Shown one piece after another: positions 1-6,813 of a stretch of 20,978 nucleotides of DNA. The translations under genes and the position numbers were made by a program. The DNA is from Ruminococcus sp. UBA1828. GTDB lineage: Bacteria > Bacillota > Clostridia > Oscillospirales > Ruminococcaceae. The notes beneath the pieces were generated by a model, which ran no database searches, was not told the DNA's origin, and saw only the letters and a list, made by a program, of their open reading frames with translations. Where the stretch lies: assembly GCA_002338885.1 (NCBI GenBank), contig DDJI01000104.1, positions 2,596 to 23,573 of the forward strand, read 5' to 3'. Every line of letters starts with the position of its first letter. Position 1 is the first letter of the stretch.

Positions 1-930
1 GCCGTCGAGCACCGCTATGACGAGCTGCGCATCCTCAAGTTTTTTCTTCGCACGCTCCACGCCTATTGCCTCCACCTCGTCCGAGGTGTCGCGCATGCCT
101 GCCGTGTCGCAAAGCTTCAGCTTGACGTCGCCTAAGCGGACGGTTTCCTCTATGACGTCGCGGGTGGTGCCGGCGGCGGTGGTGACGATCGAGCGGTCGT
201 ACCCCAAAAGTGCGTTCATAAGAGTTGACTTTCCGACGTTCGGTCTGCCGACAATTGCGGTGTCTATGCCCTCGCGCAAAACTCTGCCGGCGTCGTAGTC
301 GTTAAGAATTTGTCCAATGTCGGCGGCGGCTTTTTTCATCGTTTCAAGAACGGTTTTGCCGTCGGTTTTCGGTATGTCCTCGTCGGGATAGTCAGCCCAC
401 GCTGCGAGCGAGCCGAGAAGCTTTACAAGGCTGTTGCTTACAGACTTAATCTTTTTATACATCCCGCCCTCTTTGATAAGCCTTGCGCTTTTCAGGGCTG
501 CGTCACCCTCTGCGCCGAGGATGTCCATCACGGCTTCCGCCTGTGTGAGGCCGAGCTTGCCGTTTAGGAAGGCAAGCTTTGTAAACTCGCCCGCCTCCGC
601 CGGCACGGCCCCGCTGTCAAATACAAGGCGAAGGATTTTTCTTGCGAGATACACTCCGCCGTGGCAGGAAATCTCGACGGTGTCAAGGCCGGTATAGCTG
701 TGCGGCGCTTTAAACACGGTGAGAACAACATCGTCAAGTGTTTGCCCGTCGCACACAACTCTGCCGTATGCGCAGGTGTAGCCGTCCATTTCGGAGGGCA
801 GTTTTTTTGAAGACGACTTAAAGGGTTTGAATATCTTGTCGGCTATGCCGAGCGCGTTCTCACCCGAAATTCTTATCACTGCAAGCCCGCCGACGCTGAG
901 CGGCGTTGAAATTGCGGCAATAGTGCTCAC
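1..930 (-). CDS. mnmE: MnmE, tRNA uridine-5-carboxymethylaminomethyl modification GTPase (C-terminus outside window)
   Basis: MnmE works with MnmG to modify the wobble uridine (U34) of certain tRNAs. The reading frame is open from the window edge, so it is cut by the window rather than broken. The visible ~310 residues hold the N-terminal tetrahydrofolate-binding domain (STIAAISTP, then GLAVIRISG), the helical region and the first part of the GTPase domain: G1 GRPNVGKST, G2 TTRD and G3 DTAG. About 150 residues are missing, including G4 and the C-terminal Cys motif. I chose the GTG start at 930. An AAGGAG lies 8 bases before it, and the protein then begins exactly like the Bacillus one (MxTIAAISTP). 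An in-frame ATG at 936 is only 2 bases from the same AAGGAG. It is the last gene of the minus-strand block and follows jag. Confidence 0.96.
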   Translation of the reverse strand, partial: MSTIAAISTPLSVGGLAVIRISGENALGIADKIFKPFKSSSKKLPSEMDGYTCAYGRVVCDGQTLDDVVLTVFKAPHSYTGLDTVEISCHGGVYLARKILRLVFDSGAVPAEAGEFTKLAFLNGKLGLTQAEAVMDILGAEGDAALKSARLIKEGGMYKKIKSVSNSLVKLLGSLAAWADYPDEDIPKTDGKTVLETMKKAAADIGQILNDYDAGRVLREGIDTAIVGRPNVGKSTLMNALLGYDRSIVTTAAGTTRDVIEETVRLGDVKLKLCDTAGMRDTSDEVEAIGVERAKKKLEDAQLVIAVLDG

Positions 931-950
931 GCTCATCACTCCTTAAAAGG

Positions 951-986
951 TAAAAACTAAGAGCGGTTTCCGTTACCGAAAACCGC
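951..986 (-). terminator. Possible weak intrinsic terminator between jag and mnmE
   Basis: On the minus strand a stem GCGGTTT/AAACCGC (963-986, one internal mismatch, then two more pairs and a small loop) is followed by TCTTAGTTTTTA. The U-run is interrupted, so it may only attenuate read-through from jag into mnmE. The mnmE Shine-Dalgarno follows directly. Confidence 0.4.
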
Positions 987-993
987 CCGAAGT

Positions 994-1797
994 TTAAAAT
1001 TCTATCTTCGAGTAAAGACCCGAACCGATCTCATCTTCCGGTCTCGGCTTCTTGTAGTCCTTTTCAAAGGATGAGGATATATCAAGACTTCTCGCCTTGA
1101 ACTCACGGCGCTGTTTTGTTCTGCCCTGCTGAGGCTTGCCGCCGCGCCTTCCGTCTCCTCTTTGATTGTTGTTGTAGCGGCGTCTTTCGGTGCAGGTTAT
1201 CAAGACCTTTCTGTAGGGGTCCTCGCCGACGGAGCGCGAGGTGCAGTTTTCAATCTCAGCAACCGCCGCGTGAATAATTCTTCTCTCGTAGGGGTTCATA
1301 GGCTCGAGCGCGACCGTTCTGCCCGTGCGCTTTGCCTTGAGCGCCATCTTTCTGGCCAGCTCTTCAAGCTGAGCCTTTCTTCTTGCCCTGAATCCGTCGC
1401 AGTCGATAAATATTCTGTAGTACTCCCTGTCGCTCTTGTTGCAGACAAGCGATGCCAGGTACTGAAGTGCATCAATGGTCTCTCCGCGTCTGCCGATGAT
1501 TCTGTCCGCGCCCTCGCCGGATATGTCCAGGCATGATCCGCCCTCGATATCGCTTATGGTGATTTCGGGCTTTTCAAAGCCCATCTTGACCATGATGTCG
1601 CTGATGTAGTCGGCTGCGATTTCGGGCTTAGACTTTTCGTACTCCGCTTCAACCTTTGCCTCACCCTTCATTCCGAAAATTCCCTTCTTAGGCTCTTCCA
1701 GAACGGTAAAGCTTATTTTGTCCTCCTGCGTCCCAAACAGCTCGGCAGCCTTTGCCTTAGCCTCTGCGACTGATTTTGCCGTGATGATCTCCTTCAT
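994..1797 (-). CDS. jag: Jag/KhpB family RNA-binding protein (Jag-N, KH, R3H)
   Basis: Jag (KhpB/EloR) is a cytoplasmic RNA-binding protein usually encoded next to yidC. In streptococci it pairs with KhpA and affects cell elongation and division. The 267 residues show three modules. Jag-N is at about 1-50 (MKEIITAKS through GIFGMKG). A KH domain at about 60-135 has the RNA-binding loop GRRG at 102-105. An R3H domain at about 145-205 has Arg172 and His176 in NPYERRIIH. A low-complexity tail rich in Arg, Gly and Gln (about 205-235) follows, likely disordered and adding RNA affinity. The start is set by AAGGAGAG about 7 bases before the ATG. It lies 87 bases after the yidC stop, in the same transcription unit. 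Family assignment is firm; RNA targets are unknown. Confidence 0.96.
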   Translation of the reverse strand: MKEIITAKSVAEAKAKAAELFGTQEDKISFTVLEEPKKGIFGMKGEAKVEAEYEKSKPEIAADYISDIMVKMGFEKPEITISDIEGGSCLDISGEGADRIIGRRGETIDALQYLASLVCNKSDREYYRIFIDCDGFRARRKAQLEELARKMALKAKRTGRTVALEPMNPYERRIIHAAVAEIENCTSRSVGEDPYRKVLITCTERRRYNNNQRGDGRRGGKPQQGRTKQRREFKARSLDISSSFEKDYKKPRPEDEIGSGLYSKIEF

Positions 1798-1819
1798 TTT
1801 TTATCTCTCCTTTATATGC

Positions 1820-1866
1820 GGCAAGAGCTTGTGATTTAAAATGCGTACTGTTTTATGCTCCTTGCC
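1820..1866 (-). other. Inverted repeat in the yidC-jag gap
   Basis: GGCAAGAGC (1820-1828) pairs with GCTCCTTGCC (1857-1866) as a 9-pair stem with one bulged base and an AT-rich loop of 28 bases. It sits between the yidC stop and the jag ribosome-binding site. There is no U-tract after it, so it is not a terminator. It may be an mRNA structure that tunes jag expression or stability. Confidence 0.3.
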
Positions 1867-1884
1867 GTTATTTCCTTTGTTGAT

Positions 1885-3348
1885 TTACTGCTCTTTTTTC
1901 TGCGAGTCCTCTTTAGAATCATCTTTTTCGGTGTTTTCTGCTCCCGATGCGGTTCCGTTAGAACGCAGATTCGGGTTATCACCGTACTTTTCATAATAGC
2001 GGAACCTTGCAGCCTTCAGCGCTTCGCTCTCCTCGTCCGATGCGTCCGCATCAGGCTCCTGCGAATCCAAGGTGTCTCCGTATTTCTCGTAATAGCGGCG
2101 CCTTGATTCGTTGAGCGCTGCCCTTTCCGCTTCCTTCTTTTCCGCCCTTGAAAGCTTTACTTCCTCGGCGGTGGCTTCTTCTAATGCAAGCTCGCCCGCG
2201 GACTTTTGTCCCATGAGCTGCTCCTTCTGCTTCTCAAGAGCCATCTGGTAAAGCGACGGCTTCTTTCTGCCCTTCTTGTCCTGCTTTGCAAGTATCTTTT
2301 CGGTTCTTTCGGGGGTGAACCATATGTTAAGCGCAACCGTCTGAGCAAGCGAAACCACGCTCGAGAATATCCAGTAGATACCGATACCTGCCGGGAAGCT
2401 GAACGCTATCCAGAACGAAATCAGCGGCATCACGTAAAGCATTACCTTCATCGAGGCGTTTACGTTTGAATTCATTCCACTCTTCTTTTGGAAGTACTGA
2501 GATATGAATGTAAGCGCAAGCTGCGAAACGAGCGAAACTATGGGGATGAGTATGAGTATGGAGCTCCAACTCGGGTACTCGCCCAGGTACACGCCTAAGA
2601 ACGTGTAGTCGAGGTCGTCGCACGCCTGAACCACTTCGCTGTCAAAGAGCGCGGGGTAGTCCCTCGCCACCGATATTACAATGAGCTGCGTCCTCGAGTT
2701 TGCTCCGCCGGACAAAAGCCTTGACGACACCTTCTCGGTGTTGGTCATGTATTCATCAAGCCCGGGGTTCTGCTCGAGCTGTGCCGCCACCTCTTCAAGC
2801 CTTTCGTCGGTGTACTCCGAAATCCTTGAGCCTTCGCCAGACTTGTAGGTTAAAAGCGTGTCGTACAGCGATGCGTCGCCGTTTTCAAGTATGGCATCCA
2901 CCGTCGTCTCGTGACCGGCTATTTCGGAGCTGACCACATACAAATCGTAAACGGTGTTCTGCGCATCGGTGAGCTTTTCTTTAGATATGTCTCCTATATA
3001 GGAAAGGGGCGCGTATACAACTTCTATGACCGCAAACAGTATGACAAACGTCAGAACGAGCGGCAGGCAGCTTCCCATCGGGTTTACGTTTTCCTGATTG
3101 TAAAGCTCCATAGTGGCTTCGTTTATCTTGTCCTTGTTGTTTGCATACTTTTTCTTTATCTGCTCAAGCTTGGGGCTGAGCCTTGCCATCCTCGCGGTGC
3201 TCATCTGCTGCTTTATCGACGACGGCAGCATTATAAGCTTGATTATGACCGCGAACAAAAGCAGCGCAAGTCCGTAATTCTTTACGAGCAAATAGCAAAG
3301 CCACAGTATTTTGCCGAACGGCCAGGCGATTATTTCCCAAAAACTCAT
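1885..3348 (-). CDS. yidC: YidC/Oxa1/SpoIIIJ membrane protein insertase
   Basis: YidC inserts proteins into the cytoplasmic membrane, alone or with SecYEG. Length is 487 residues, long for a Gram-positive YidC (commonly about 250-330). It lacks a signal peptide and lipobox, and starts directly with a hydrophobic helix (about 3-22) and the first core helix (24-42). The groove charge is Lys37, where Bacillus has Arg. The cytoplasmic helical hairpin lies at about 45-92 and the next core helix at about 93-113. A long, mostly polar extracytoplasmic segment (about 116-258) replaces the usual short loop, followed by helices at about 261-284, 302-320 and 322-343. The tail (345-487) is Lys/Glu-rich and contains RYYEKYGD twice (418-425, 450-457). 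It starts 3 bases after the yidD stop, with AAGGAG inside the end of yidD, so the two are translationally coupled. Confidence 0.95.
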   Translation of the reverse strand: MSFWEIIAWPFGKILWLCYLLVKNYGLALLLFAVIIKLIMLPSSIKQQMSTARMARLSPKLEQIKKKYANNKDKINEATMELYNQENVNPMGSCLPLVLTFVILFAVIEVVYAPLSYIGDISKEKLTDAQNTVYDLYVVSSEIAGHETTVDAILENGDASLYDTLLTYKSGEGSRISEYTDERLEEVAAQLEQNPGLDEYMTNTEKVSSRLLSGGANSRTQLIVISVARDYPALFDSEVVQACDDLDYTFLGVYLGEYPSWSSILILIPIVSLVSQLALTFISQYFQKKSGMNSNVNASMKVMLYVMPLISFWIAFSFPAGIGIYWIFSSVVSLAQTVALNIWFTPERTEKILAKQDKKGRKKPSLYQMALEKQKEQLMGQKSAGELALEEATAEEVKLSRAEKKEAERAALNESRRRYYEKYGDTLDSQEPDADASDEESEALKAARFRYYEKYGDNPNLRSNGTASGAENTEKDDSKEDSQKKEQ

Positions 3349-3351
3349 ATT

Positions 3352-3651
3352 CTATTCTCCTTTTGACTCCTCGCCGCCTGCGCTGTTTTGCTCCTTCTGC
3401 CTGCGGCGCGCCTCCGATTTTAACGTGTAAAAATGAAATTTGTCCGGCACGTAATCAACTCCTCCGCCGCTGTACGGGTTGCACCGCAACAGCCGCCATC
3501 CTGCGAGCAGCACGCCCTTTATCGCGCCGTGCTTTCTTATCGCCTCAAGCGCATACGCCGAACATGTCGGATAGTACCTGCAACAGGGCTTTTTAAGAGG
3601 AGAAATGTACTTTCTGTAAGCGAGTATAATCAGCTCTAATATCTTTTTCAT
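3352..3651 (-). CDS. yidD: YidD, membrane protein insertion efficiency factor
   Basis: YidD is a small membrane-associated protein that assists insertion near YidC. The 99 residues carry the family's Cys-rich signature CRYYPTCSAYALEAI and the second block RLLRCNPYSGGGVDYVP, behind an amphipathic N-terminus (MKKILELIILAYRKYISP). A basic, Glu-rich tail follows. I start at the ATG at 3651 because family members begin MKK. A GTG directly before it (3654) is an alternative that adds one residue. No clear Shine-Dalgarno is visible for either, so expression may rely on an upstream transcript structure or be weak. Upstream is a 121-base gap to rnpA containing a parS-like site. Downstream it is coupled to yidC. 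Confidence 0.95.
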   Translation of the reverse strand: MKKILELIILAYRKYISPLKKPCCRYYPTCSAYALEAIRKHGAIKGVLLAGWRLLRCNPYSGGGVDYVPDKFHFYTLKSEARRRQKEQNSAGGEESKGE

Positions 3652-3673
3652 CACTTTTGCCGCACTTTATGAA

Positions 3674-3689
3674 TGTTTCACATGGAACT
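3674..3689. promoter_or_regulatory. parS-like 16-mer (candidate ParB/Noc-type site)
   Basis: The plus strand reads TGTTTCACATGGAACT; the minus strand reads AGTTCCATGTGAAACA. The minus-strand version matches the well-known Bacillus parS TGTTCCACGTGAAACA at 14 of 16 positions, differing at the first base and at one central base (C to T). It lies in the rnpA-yidD gap about 3.4 kb from the proposed oriC, where parS sites usually cluster. The central CG is normally well conserved, so binding is uncertain. Confidence 0.4.
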
Positions 3690-3775
3690 TTTTTAAGACG
3701 GGCCGCGCCCGACAAATATTGCCTTGTGAAATGAATTAGCTGTCTTACCGGCTGCGGCTTGACCGCCTTTTGCTT

Positions 3776-4189
3776 TTACGCCTTTTGTTCCCCGCCGCCC
3801 TGCGGTTTCGTATTTTTTTTGTTTTGGACGGATTTTTTTGCCGCCGCATGCATGCGCGCGCTCATATGCCGCATGGCTCTTTCTATGTCGCCCGACTTCT
3901 TTCCCGCGATGCCCTCTCTTGCAACCGCAACCATGTCAAGGCTCTTAGGAAAAAGCGCCTCGCAGCTTCGGTACGCGCTCCTTATTATCCGCTTTGCACG
4001 GTTTCTTTTAACCGCGCTGCCGAGCTTCTTGCCCGCAGTTATGCCAAACCGCGTGTAGCCGAGCTTGTTGGGAAGATAATATATGACCACTTCCCGCGAC
4101 GCTGCAAACTTTCCCTTGCTGTAAAGCCTTGAAAAGACCTTGTTGTCCTTTAGCGCGAGGGTTTTGTAGGTTTGTTCTGTGCGGCTCAT
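3776..4189 (-). CDS. rnpA: Ribonuclease P protein component
   Basis: The protein subunit of RNase P, which with the RNA rnpB removes 5' leaders from pre-tRNAs. The 137 residues show the family core: KDNKVFSRLYSKGK near the N-terminus, FGITAGKKLGSAVKRNRAKR (48-67) with the RNR motif at 62-64, then RIIRSAYR. The C-terminal ~20 residues are a lysine/glutamine-rich extension beyond the usual ~115-120 length. The start is supported by AGGAG followed by TTTCAG before the ATG. It is the usual neighbour downstream of rpmH, here separated from it by 222 bases with a candidate terminator. Confidence 0.97.
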   Translation of the reverse strand: MSRTEQTYKTLALKDNKVFSRLYSKGKFAASREVVIYYLPNKLGYTRFGITAGKKLGSAVKRNRAKRIIRSAYRSCEALFPKSLDMVAVAREGIAGKKSGDIERAMRHMSARMHAAAKKSVQNKKNTKPQGGGEQKA

Positions 4190-4222
4190 CTGAAACTCCT
4201 AATATAAATGTGATTTTTAACG

Positions 4223-4253
4223 CATGAATGCGCTTGTCTTTAGTGCGTTCATG
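4223..4253. other. 11-pair hairpin upstream of rnpA
   Basis: CATGAATGCGC and GTGCGTTCATG flank a 9-base loop. In a plus-strand RNA all 11 positions pair (two as G-U); in the minus-strand rnpA leader 9 of 11 pair. It lies 34 bases before the rnpA start. It could be an rnpA leader structure; no function is assigned. Confidence 0.25.
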
Positions 4254-4260
4254 TGTGCCT

Positions 4261-4302
4261 AAAAATTAAGGACCATTGCTGATGCGGTCACCGGCATGGT
4301 CC
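4261..4302 (-). terminator. Candidate intrinsic terminator/attenuator after rpmH
   Basis: On the minus strand GGACCAT (4302-4296) pairs with ATGGTCC (4276-4270) around a 19-base GC-containing loop and is followed by TTAATTTTT. This would stop part of the strong rpmH transcript before rnpA, giving more L34 than RNase P protein. The large loop and the AA in the U-run make it imperfect. Confidence 0.45.
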
Positions 4303-4319
4303 ATAAGTACAACGGCTGA

Positions 4320-4356
4320 GCATGCCGCCGTTTTTTCGGGTGCGCATGCCGCCGTT
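4320..4356. repeat. 13-base direct repeat, two copies
   Basis: GCATGCCGCCGTT occurs at 4320-4332 and again at 4344-4356, 24 bases apart, in the rpmH-rnpA gap. The first copy can also pair through GCCGTT with AACGGC at 4311-4316. The purpose is unknown. Confidence 0.45.
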
Positions 4357-4411
4357 CAGACTCTTGAGCGTATAAACAGCTAAGCAGCGTCAGGCTATAA
4401 AGCCGCCGCTG

Positions 4412-4552
4412 TCAGTAAGTAAGTCTTGCTCTGCCCTTTGCGCGTCTGCGAGCCAAAACCTTGCGGCCGTTCTTAGTAGCCATTCTCTTGAAAAATCCGT
4501 GCTCTTTTTTTCTGTGGATCTTCTTGGGCTGATATGTTCTCTTTATCTGCAC
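4412..4552 (-). CDS. rpmH: 50S ribosomal protein L34
   Basis: L34 is a small, very basic protein of the large ribosomal subunit. The translated 46 residues begin [20 protein letters not shown] and continue with [20 protein letters not shown], the hallmark L34 sequence. The start codon is GTG at 4552, placed 8 bases after AAGGAGG. This adds two residues (Gln-Ile) relative to the usual MKRT start. It stands at the head of the minus-strand block with its own strong promoter and faces dnaA, the usual arrangement beside a bacterial origin. Confidence 0.97.
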   Translation of the reverse strand: MQIKRTYQPKKIHRKKEHGFFKRMATKNGRKVLARRRAKGRARLTY

Positions 4553-4612
4553 GTCAATTGCCTCCTTATATCAAATTGTTGGCAATCCCAATAGATAGCC
4601 TTGCAATTTAGT

Positions 4613-4642
4613 ATTATATAATAACCGGCGGCGGCTTGTCAA
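4613..4642 (-). promoter_or_regulatory. Strong sigma-A promoter for rpmH
   Basis: On the minus strand TTGACA (4642-4637) and TATAAT (4618-4613) are both perfect consensus hexamers, 18 bases apart. Transcription would start near 4606, about 54 bases before the rpmH GTG. It likely also serves rnpA and beyond by read-through. Confidence 0.8.
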
Positions 4643-4894
4643 TACCTATTTATCATTTTGTGCGCAAATTTTGTGCTCAGGTGTGCGGTTTTTAGCCGCT
4701 TTGAGGCACGCGCCGCGCCTTTTTTGCCGAGACGGCGGTATGTAAACAATTAAATAATATATATTAACTTTAAAAATTTTCTTTCAGGCAAAAATTCATT
4801 ACGCTTTTTTTACATTTCGGCGGCGGATTAAGACGCCCTTTTGCGACACTTTTAATAAATTAGTTATTTTATAATAGTAGGAGCGCAAAATGCC
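4643..4894. other. rpmH-dnaA intergenic region (no gene seen)
   Basis: This is the middle of the 469-base gap between the divergent rpmH and dnaA genes. It holds a GC-rich patch at about 4684-4737 with small hairpins (one followed by six T at 4720-4725), then a very AT-rich tract at about 4741-4790 (TAAATAATATATATTAAC). A TATAAT lies at 4870-4875 without a good -35. I found neither canonical TTATCCACA boxes nor the TTCGACA motif that is repeated on the other side of dnaA. Confidence 0.6.
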
Positions 4895-4923
4895 TTGAAA
4901 AGAGAATAGATTTATGTTATTAT
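4895..4923 (+). promoter_or_regulatory. Candidate dnaA promoter
   Basis: TTGAAA (4895-4900) and TATTAT (4918-4923) are separated by 17 bases, each one base from consensus. This predicts a leader of about 90 bases before dnaA. The leader contains a small hairpin, GCCGA/TCGGC, around 4957-4971. A perfect TATAAT at 4870-4875 is an alternative -10 but lacks a matching -35. Confidence 0.5.
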
Positions 4924-5021
4924 TAAAGTATAGATGTAATGATGGGGAAGTATCTGCCGAGCCTTTCGGCGGGTACCTCCGCACTTATAATATCACAAAA
5001 AATACGGAAGGTAAACATGGT

Positions 5022-6383
5022 ATGAACTCTTTTTTTGAGCTGTTTGACAGCGTAAGGCGCGCTTGTCAGCTTGACCCCAAGGTCAGCGAAATCGGTTACA
5101 ACCGCTGGATCAAGAACATCGAGCCGGGAAAGCTTGAGGGAAATAAAGTGACGCTTTTGGCGTCTAACGATTTTATGAGAAGGACGACGCAGGAAATATA
5201 CGGCGATGTGTTTGAGCGCGCGTTTGAGCACATTTTAGGCTTTCCGGTGGAAGTAGAATTTGTGGTAAAGGATCAGGAGAGCGAGGCGGAAAACGGCTTC
5301 AGCGAGTACGAGAAGAAGATGAACGACCTGATAAGCAGCCACCGCCGTTCCGACTACGATCTGACCTTTGAGAACTTCATAAAGGGAAAGTCAAACGAGC
5401 TTGCATACGCATACTGCATAGCGGTCAGCGGAAAGAACAACGTAAACAACCAGCTTCACAAGTCGATGTTCAACCCGCTGTTCATATACGGCGACTCTGG
5501 GCTGGGCAAAACGCATCTTTTAAAGGCGATAGAGCACGAAGTGAGAAAGAACCATCCCGACCTGAACGTCATATACACCACCGGCGAGAGCTTTACAAAC
5601 GAGCTTGTGCGTGCGGTTTCGGAGCAAAACACCTCCGAGTTTCACGACAAATACCGCAAGTGCGACTTTTTGCTTGTGGACGACATACAGTTCATTGCGG
5701 GCAAGGAGATGACCCAGGAGGAGTTTTTCCACACCTTTAATGCGCTTTACAACGACGGCAAGCAGATAGTTTTGACCTCGGACATATCTCCGAACAGAAT
5801 AAGGCAGCTTGAAGACAGGATAAAGACCCGTTTCACCTTAGGCGTGCAGGCGGACATACAGCCGCCGGACTTTGAGACGAGAATGGCCATAGTGATGAGA
5901 AAAGCGGAGCTTTTAGACCTTGTGATACCGGAAAACGTCGCAAGGCTGATAAGCGAAAGGATAAAAAAGAACATAAGGCAGCTTGAGGGCGCGGTGAACA
6001 AGATGAAGGGTTTGACGATGTTTTCAAACGAAACCCCCTCCATTGCGATGGCTCAAAGGGTTATAAAGGAGACGCTCATAGACTCTCAGCCCACGGAAAT
6101 AACTGTGGACAGGATCCTAAACGAGATATCCAATTCATTTAATGTGACGCCGCAGGACTTAAAGTCCGCAAACAGAAACGCTCAGATATCCCTTGCGAGG
6201 AAGGTTGCCATATACGTCATCCGTGAGGTAAAGGGAATGTCGTTTACCGACATAGGCAAGGAGTTTAACAGAAACCACTCCACCATGACGATATCCTATG
6301 CGGACATAAAGAAGACGCTTGCCAAAAACGCAGACCTTCGCGAAACCGTAGACGACATCATCAAAAACCTCCACACCATCTAA
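5022..6383 (+). CDS. dnaA: DnaA, chromosomal replication initiator ATPase, with variant DNA-binding signature
   Basis: DnaA binds boxes at oriC, opens the duplex and recruits the helicase. The 453 residues show domain I (1-80), a short linker, and the AAA+ domain with Walker A GDSGLGKT (157-164), Walker B LLVDD (217-221) and the arginine-finger region DRIKTRF (265-271). Domain IV is at about 358-453. The signature there reads IGKEFNRNHSTM (411-422). The family norm is FGGRDHTTV, so one Gly is absent, Asn418 replaces the base-contacting Asp (E. coli 433) and Ser420 replaces Thr435. Thr409 stands at Pro423 and LAR (391-393) at the usual RPR. Arg385 aligns with E. coli Arg399 and is kept. The start is the ATG after GGAAGG; the frame is open further upstream (to 4914) but without a ribosome site or homology. 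Confidence 0.97.
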   Translation: MNSFFELFDSVRRACQLDPKVSEIGYNRWIKNIEPGKLEGNKVTLLASNDFMRRTTQEIYGDVFERAFEHILGFPVEVEFVVKDQESEAENGFSEYEKKMNDLISSHRRSDYDLTFENFIKGKSNELAYAYCIAVSGKNNVNNQLHKSMFNPLFIYGDSGLGKTHLLKAIEHEVRKNHPDLNVIYTTGESFTNELVRAVSEQNTSEFHDKYRKCDFLLVDDIQFIAGKEMTQEEFFHTFNALYNDGKQIVLTSDISPNRIRQLEDRIKTRFTLGVQADIQPPDFETRMAIVMRKAELLDLVIPENVARLISERIKKNIRQLEGAVNKMKGLTMFSNETPSIAMAQRVIKETLIDSQPTEITVDRILNEISNSFNVTPQDLKSANRNAQISLARKVAIYVIREVKGMSFTDIGKEFNRNHSTMTISYADIKKTLAKNADLRETVDDIIKNLHTI

Positions 6384-6386
6384 CCC

Positions 6387-6490
6387 CCGGTGCCAAATCT
6401 CCCCCGGTGCGTGATAAGCCCCCTGCCCCCGTTGTGTGATAAGTTTCCTGCCACCGGCGTGTGATGAGTTCCATACCCCACGTGTCAAGT
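6387..6490. repeat. Decayed 25-base tandem repeat after dnaA
   Basis: Three full units start at 6404, 6429 and 6454, each with CCG near its start, GTGATAAG or GTGATGAG in the middle (6411, 6436, 6461: exactly 25 apart) and a C-rich end. Partial units flank them (CCGGTGCCAAATCT at 6387-6400; CGTGTCAAGTATCCC from 6481). The core TGTGATAAG resembles an inverted DnaA box (TGTGGATAA) lacking one G, so these may be relic or variant iterons. Confidence 0.65.
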
Positions 6491-6547
6491 ATCCCATCCG
6501 CGGGCTATGTATTACCTGACCCGAGCAAGTCATGAATAGCGCCGAGA

Positions 6548-6592
6548 TGTCGAATTATGTCGAATAAGAGGTTTGTCGAATCTTGTCGAACC
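6548..6592. repeat. Four phased TGTCGAA motifs, candidate DnaA-box cluster
   Basis: TGTCGAATT (6548-6556), TGTCGAATA (6558-6566), TGTCGAATC (6574-6582) and TGTCGAACC (6584-6592) all point the same way. Starts are 10, 16 and 10 bases apart, so they form two pairs that each lie on one helix face. Read on the minus strand each is NNTTCGACA, sharing the ACA end and the T-C core of TTATCCACA but with G for C at position 6. Reading these as DnaA boxes is inference. Confidence 0.65.
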
Positions 6593-6604
6593 GCTCGCGC
6601 CCTG

Positions 6605-6620
6605 CTATTATATATAATAG
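6605..6620. repeat. 16-base perfect AT palindrome
   Basis: CTATTATATATAATAG is its own reverse complement. It offers a TATAAT on each strand (6613-6618 on plus). A TTGTCG 17 bases before TATTAT (6583-6588 and 6606-6611) gives a weak plus-strand promoter that overlaps the last TGTCGAA motif, so binding there could control transcription into oriC. Confidence 0.5.
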
Positions 6621-6813
6621 GTATGCTGTGCGGCGATGCGCGATGATTTTGCGGCTCGGCATGCATGCGAAAGCGGTTCGGACAAAACAGGCGCGTTATC
6701 TTGGTCATCTTTTAACTTTTCAACGGAGTTTTCAACAGTCAGGGCGACGGACGAGGCATTTTGGAATAGTTTTACGCTGTCCGCAAAACCCGCATGAGAG
6801 CTTGATTTTCGTC

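Noticed and set aside
4705..4725. GC hairpin followed by six T upstream of dnaA, considered as a plus-strand terminator
   Set aside because: The stem is short and bulged and there is no plus-strand gene before it to end.
4914..5021. N-terminal extension of dnaA
   Set aside because: No ribosome site, no homology to DnaA domain I, and it covers the likely -10 of the dnaA promoter.
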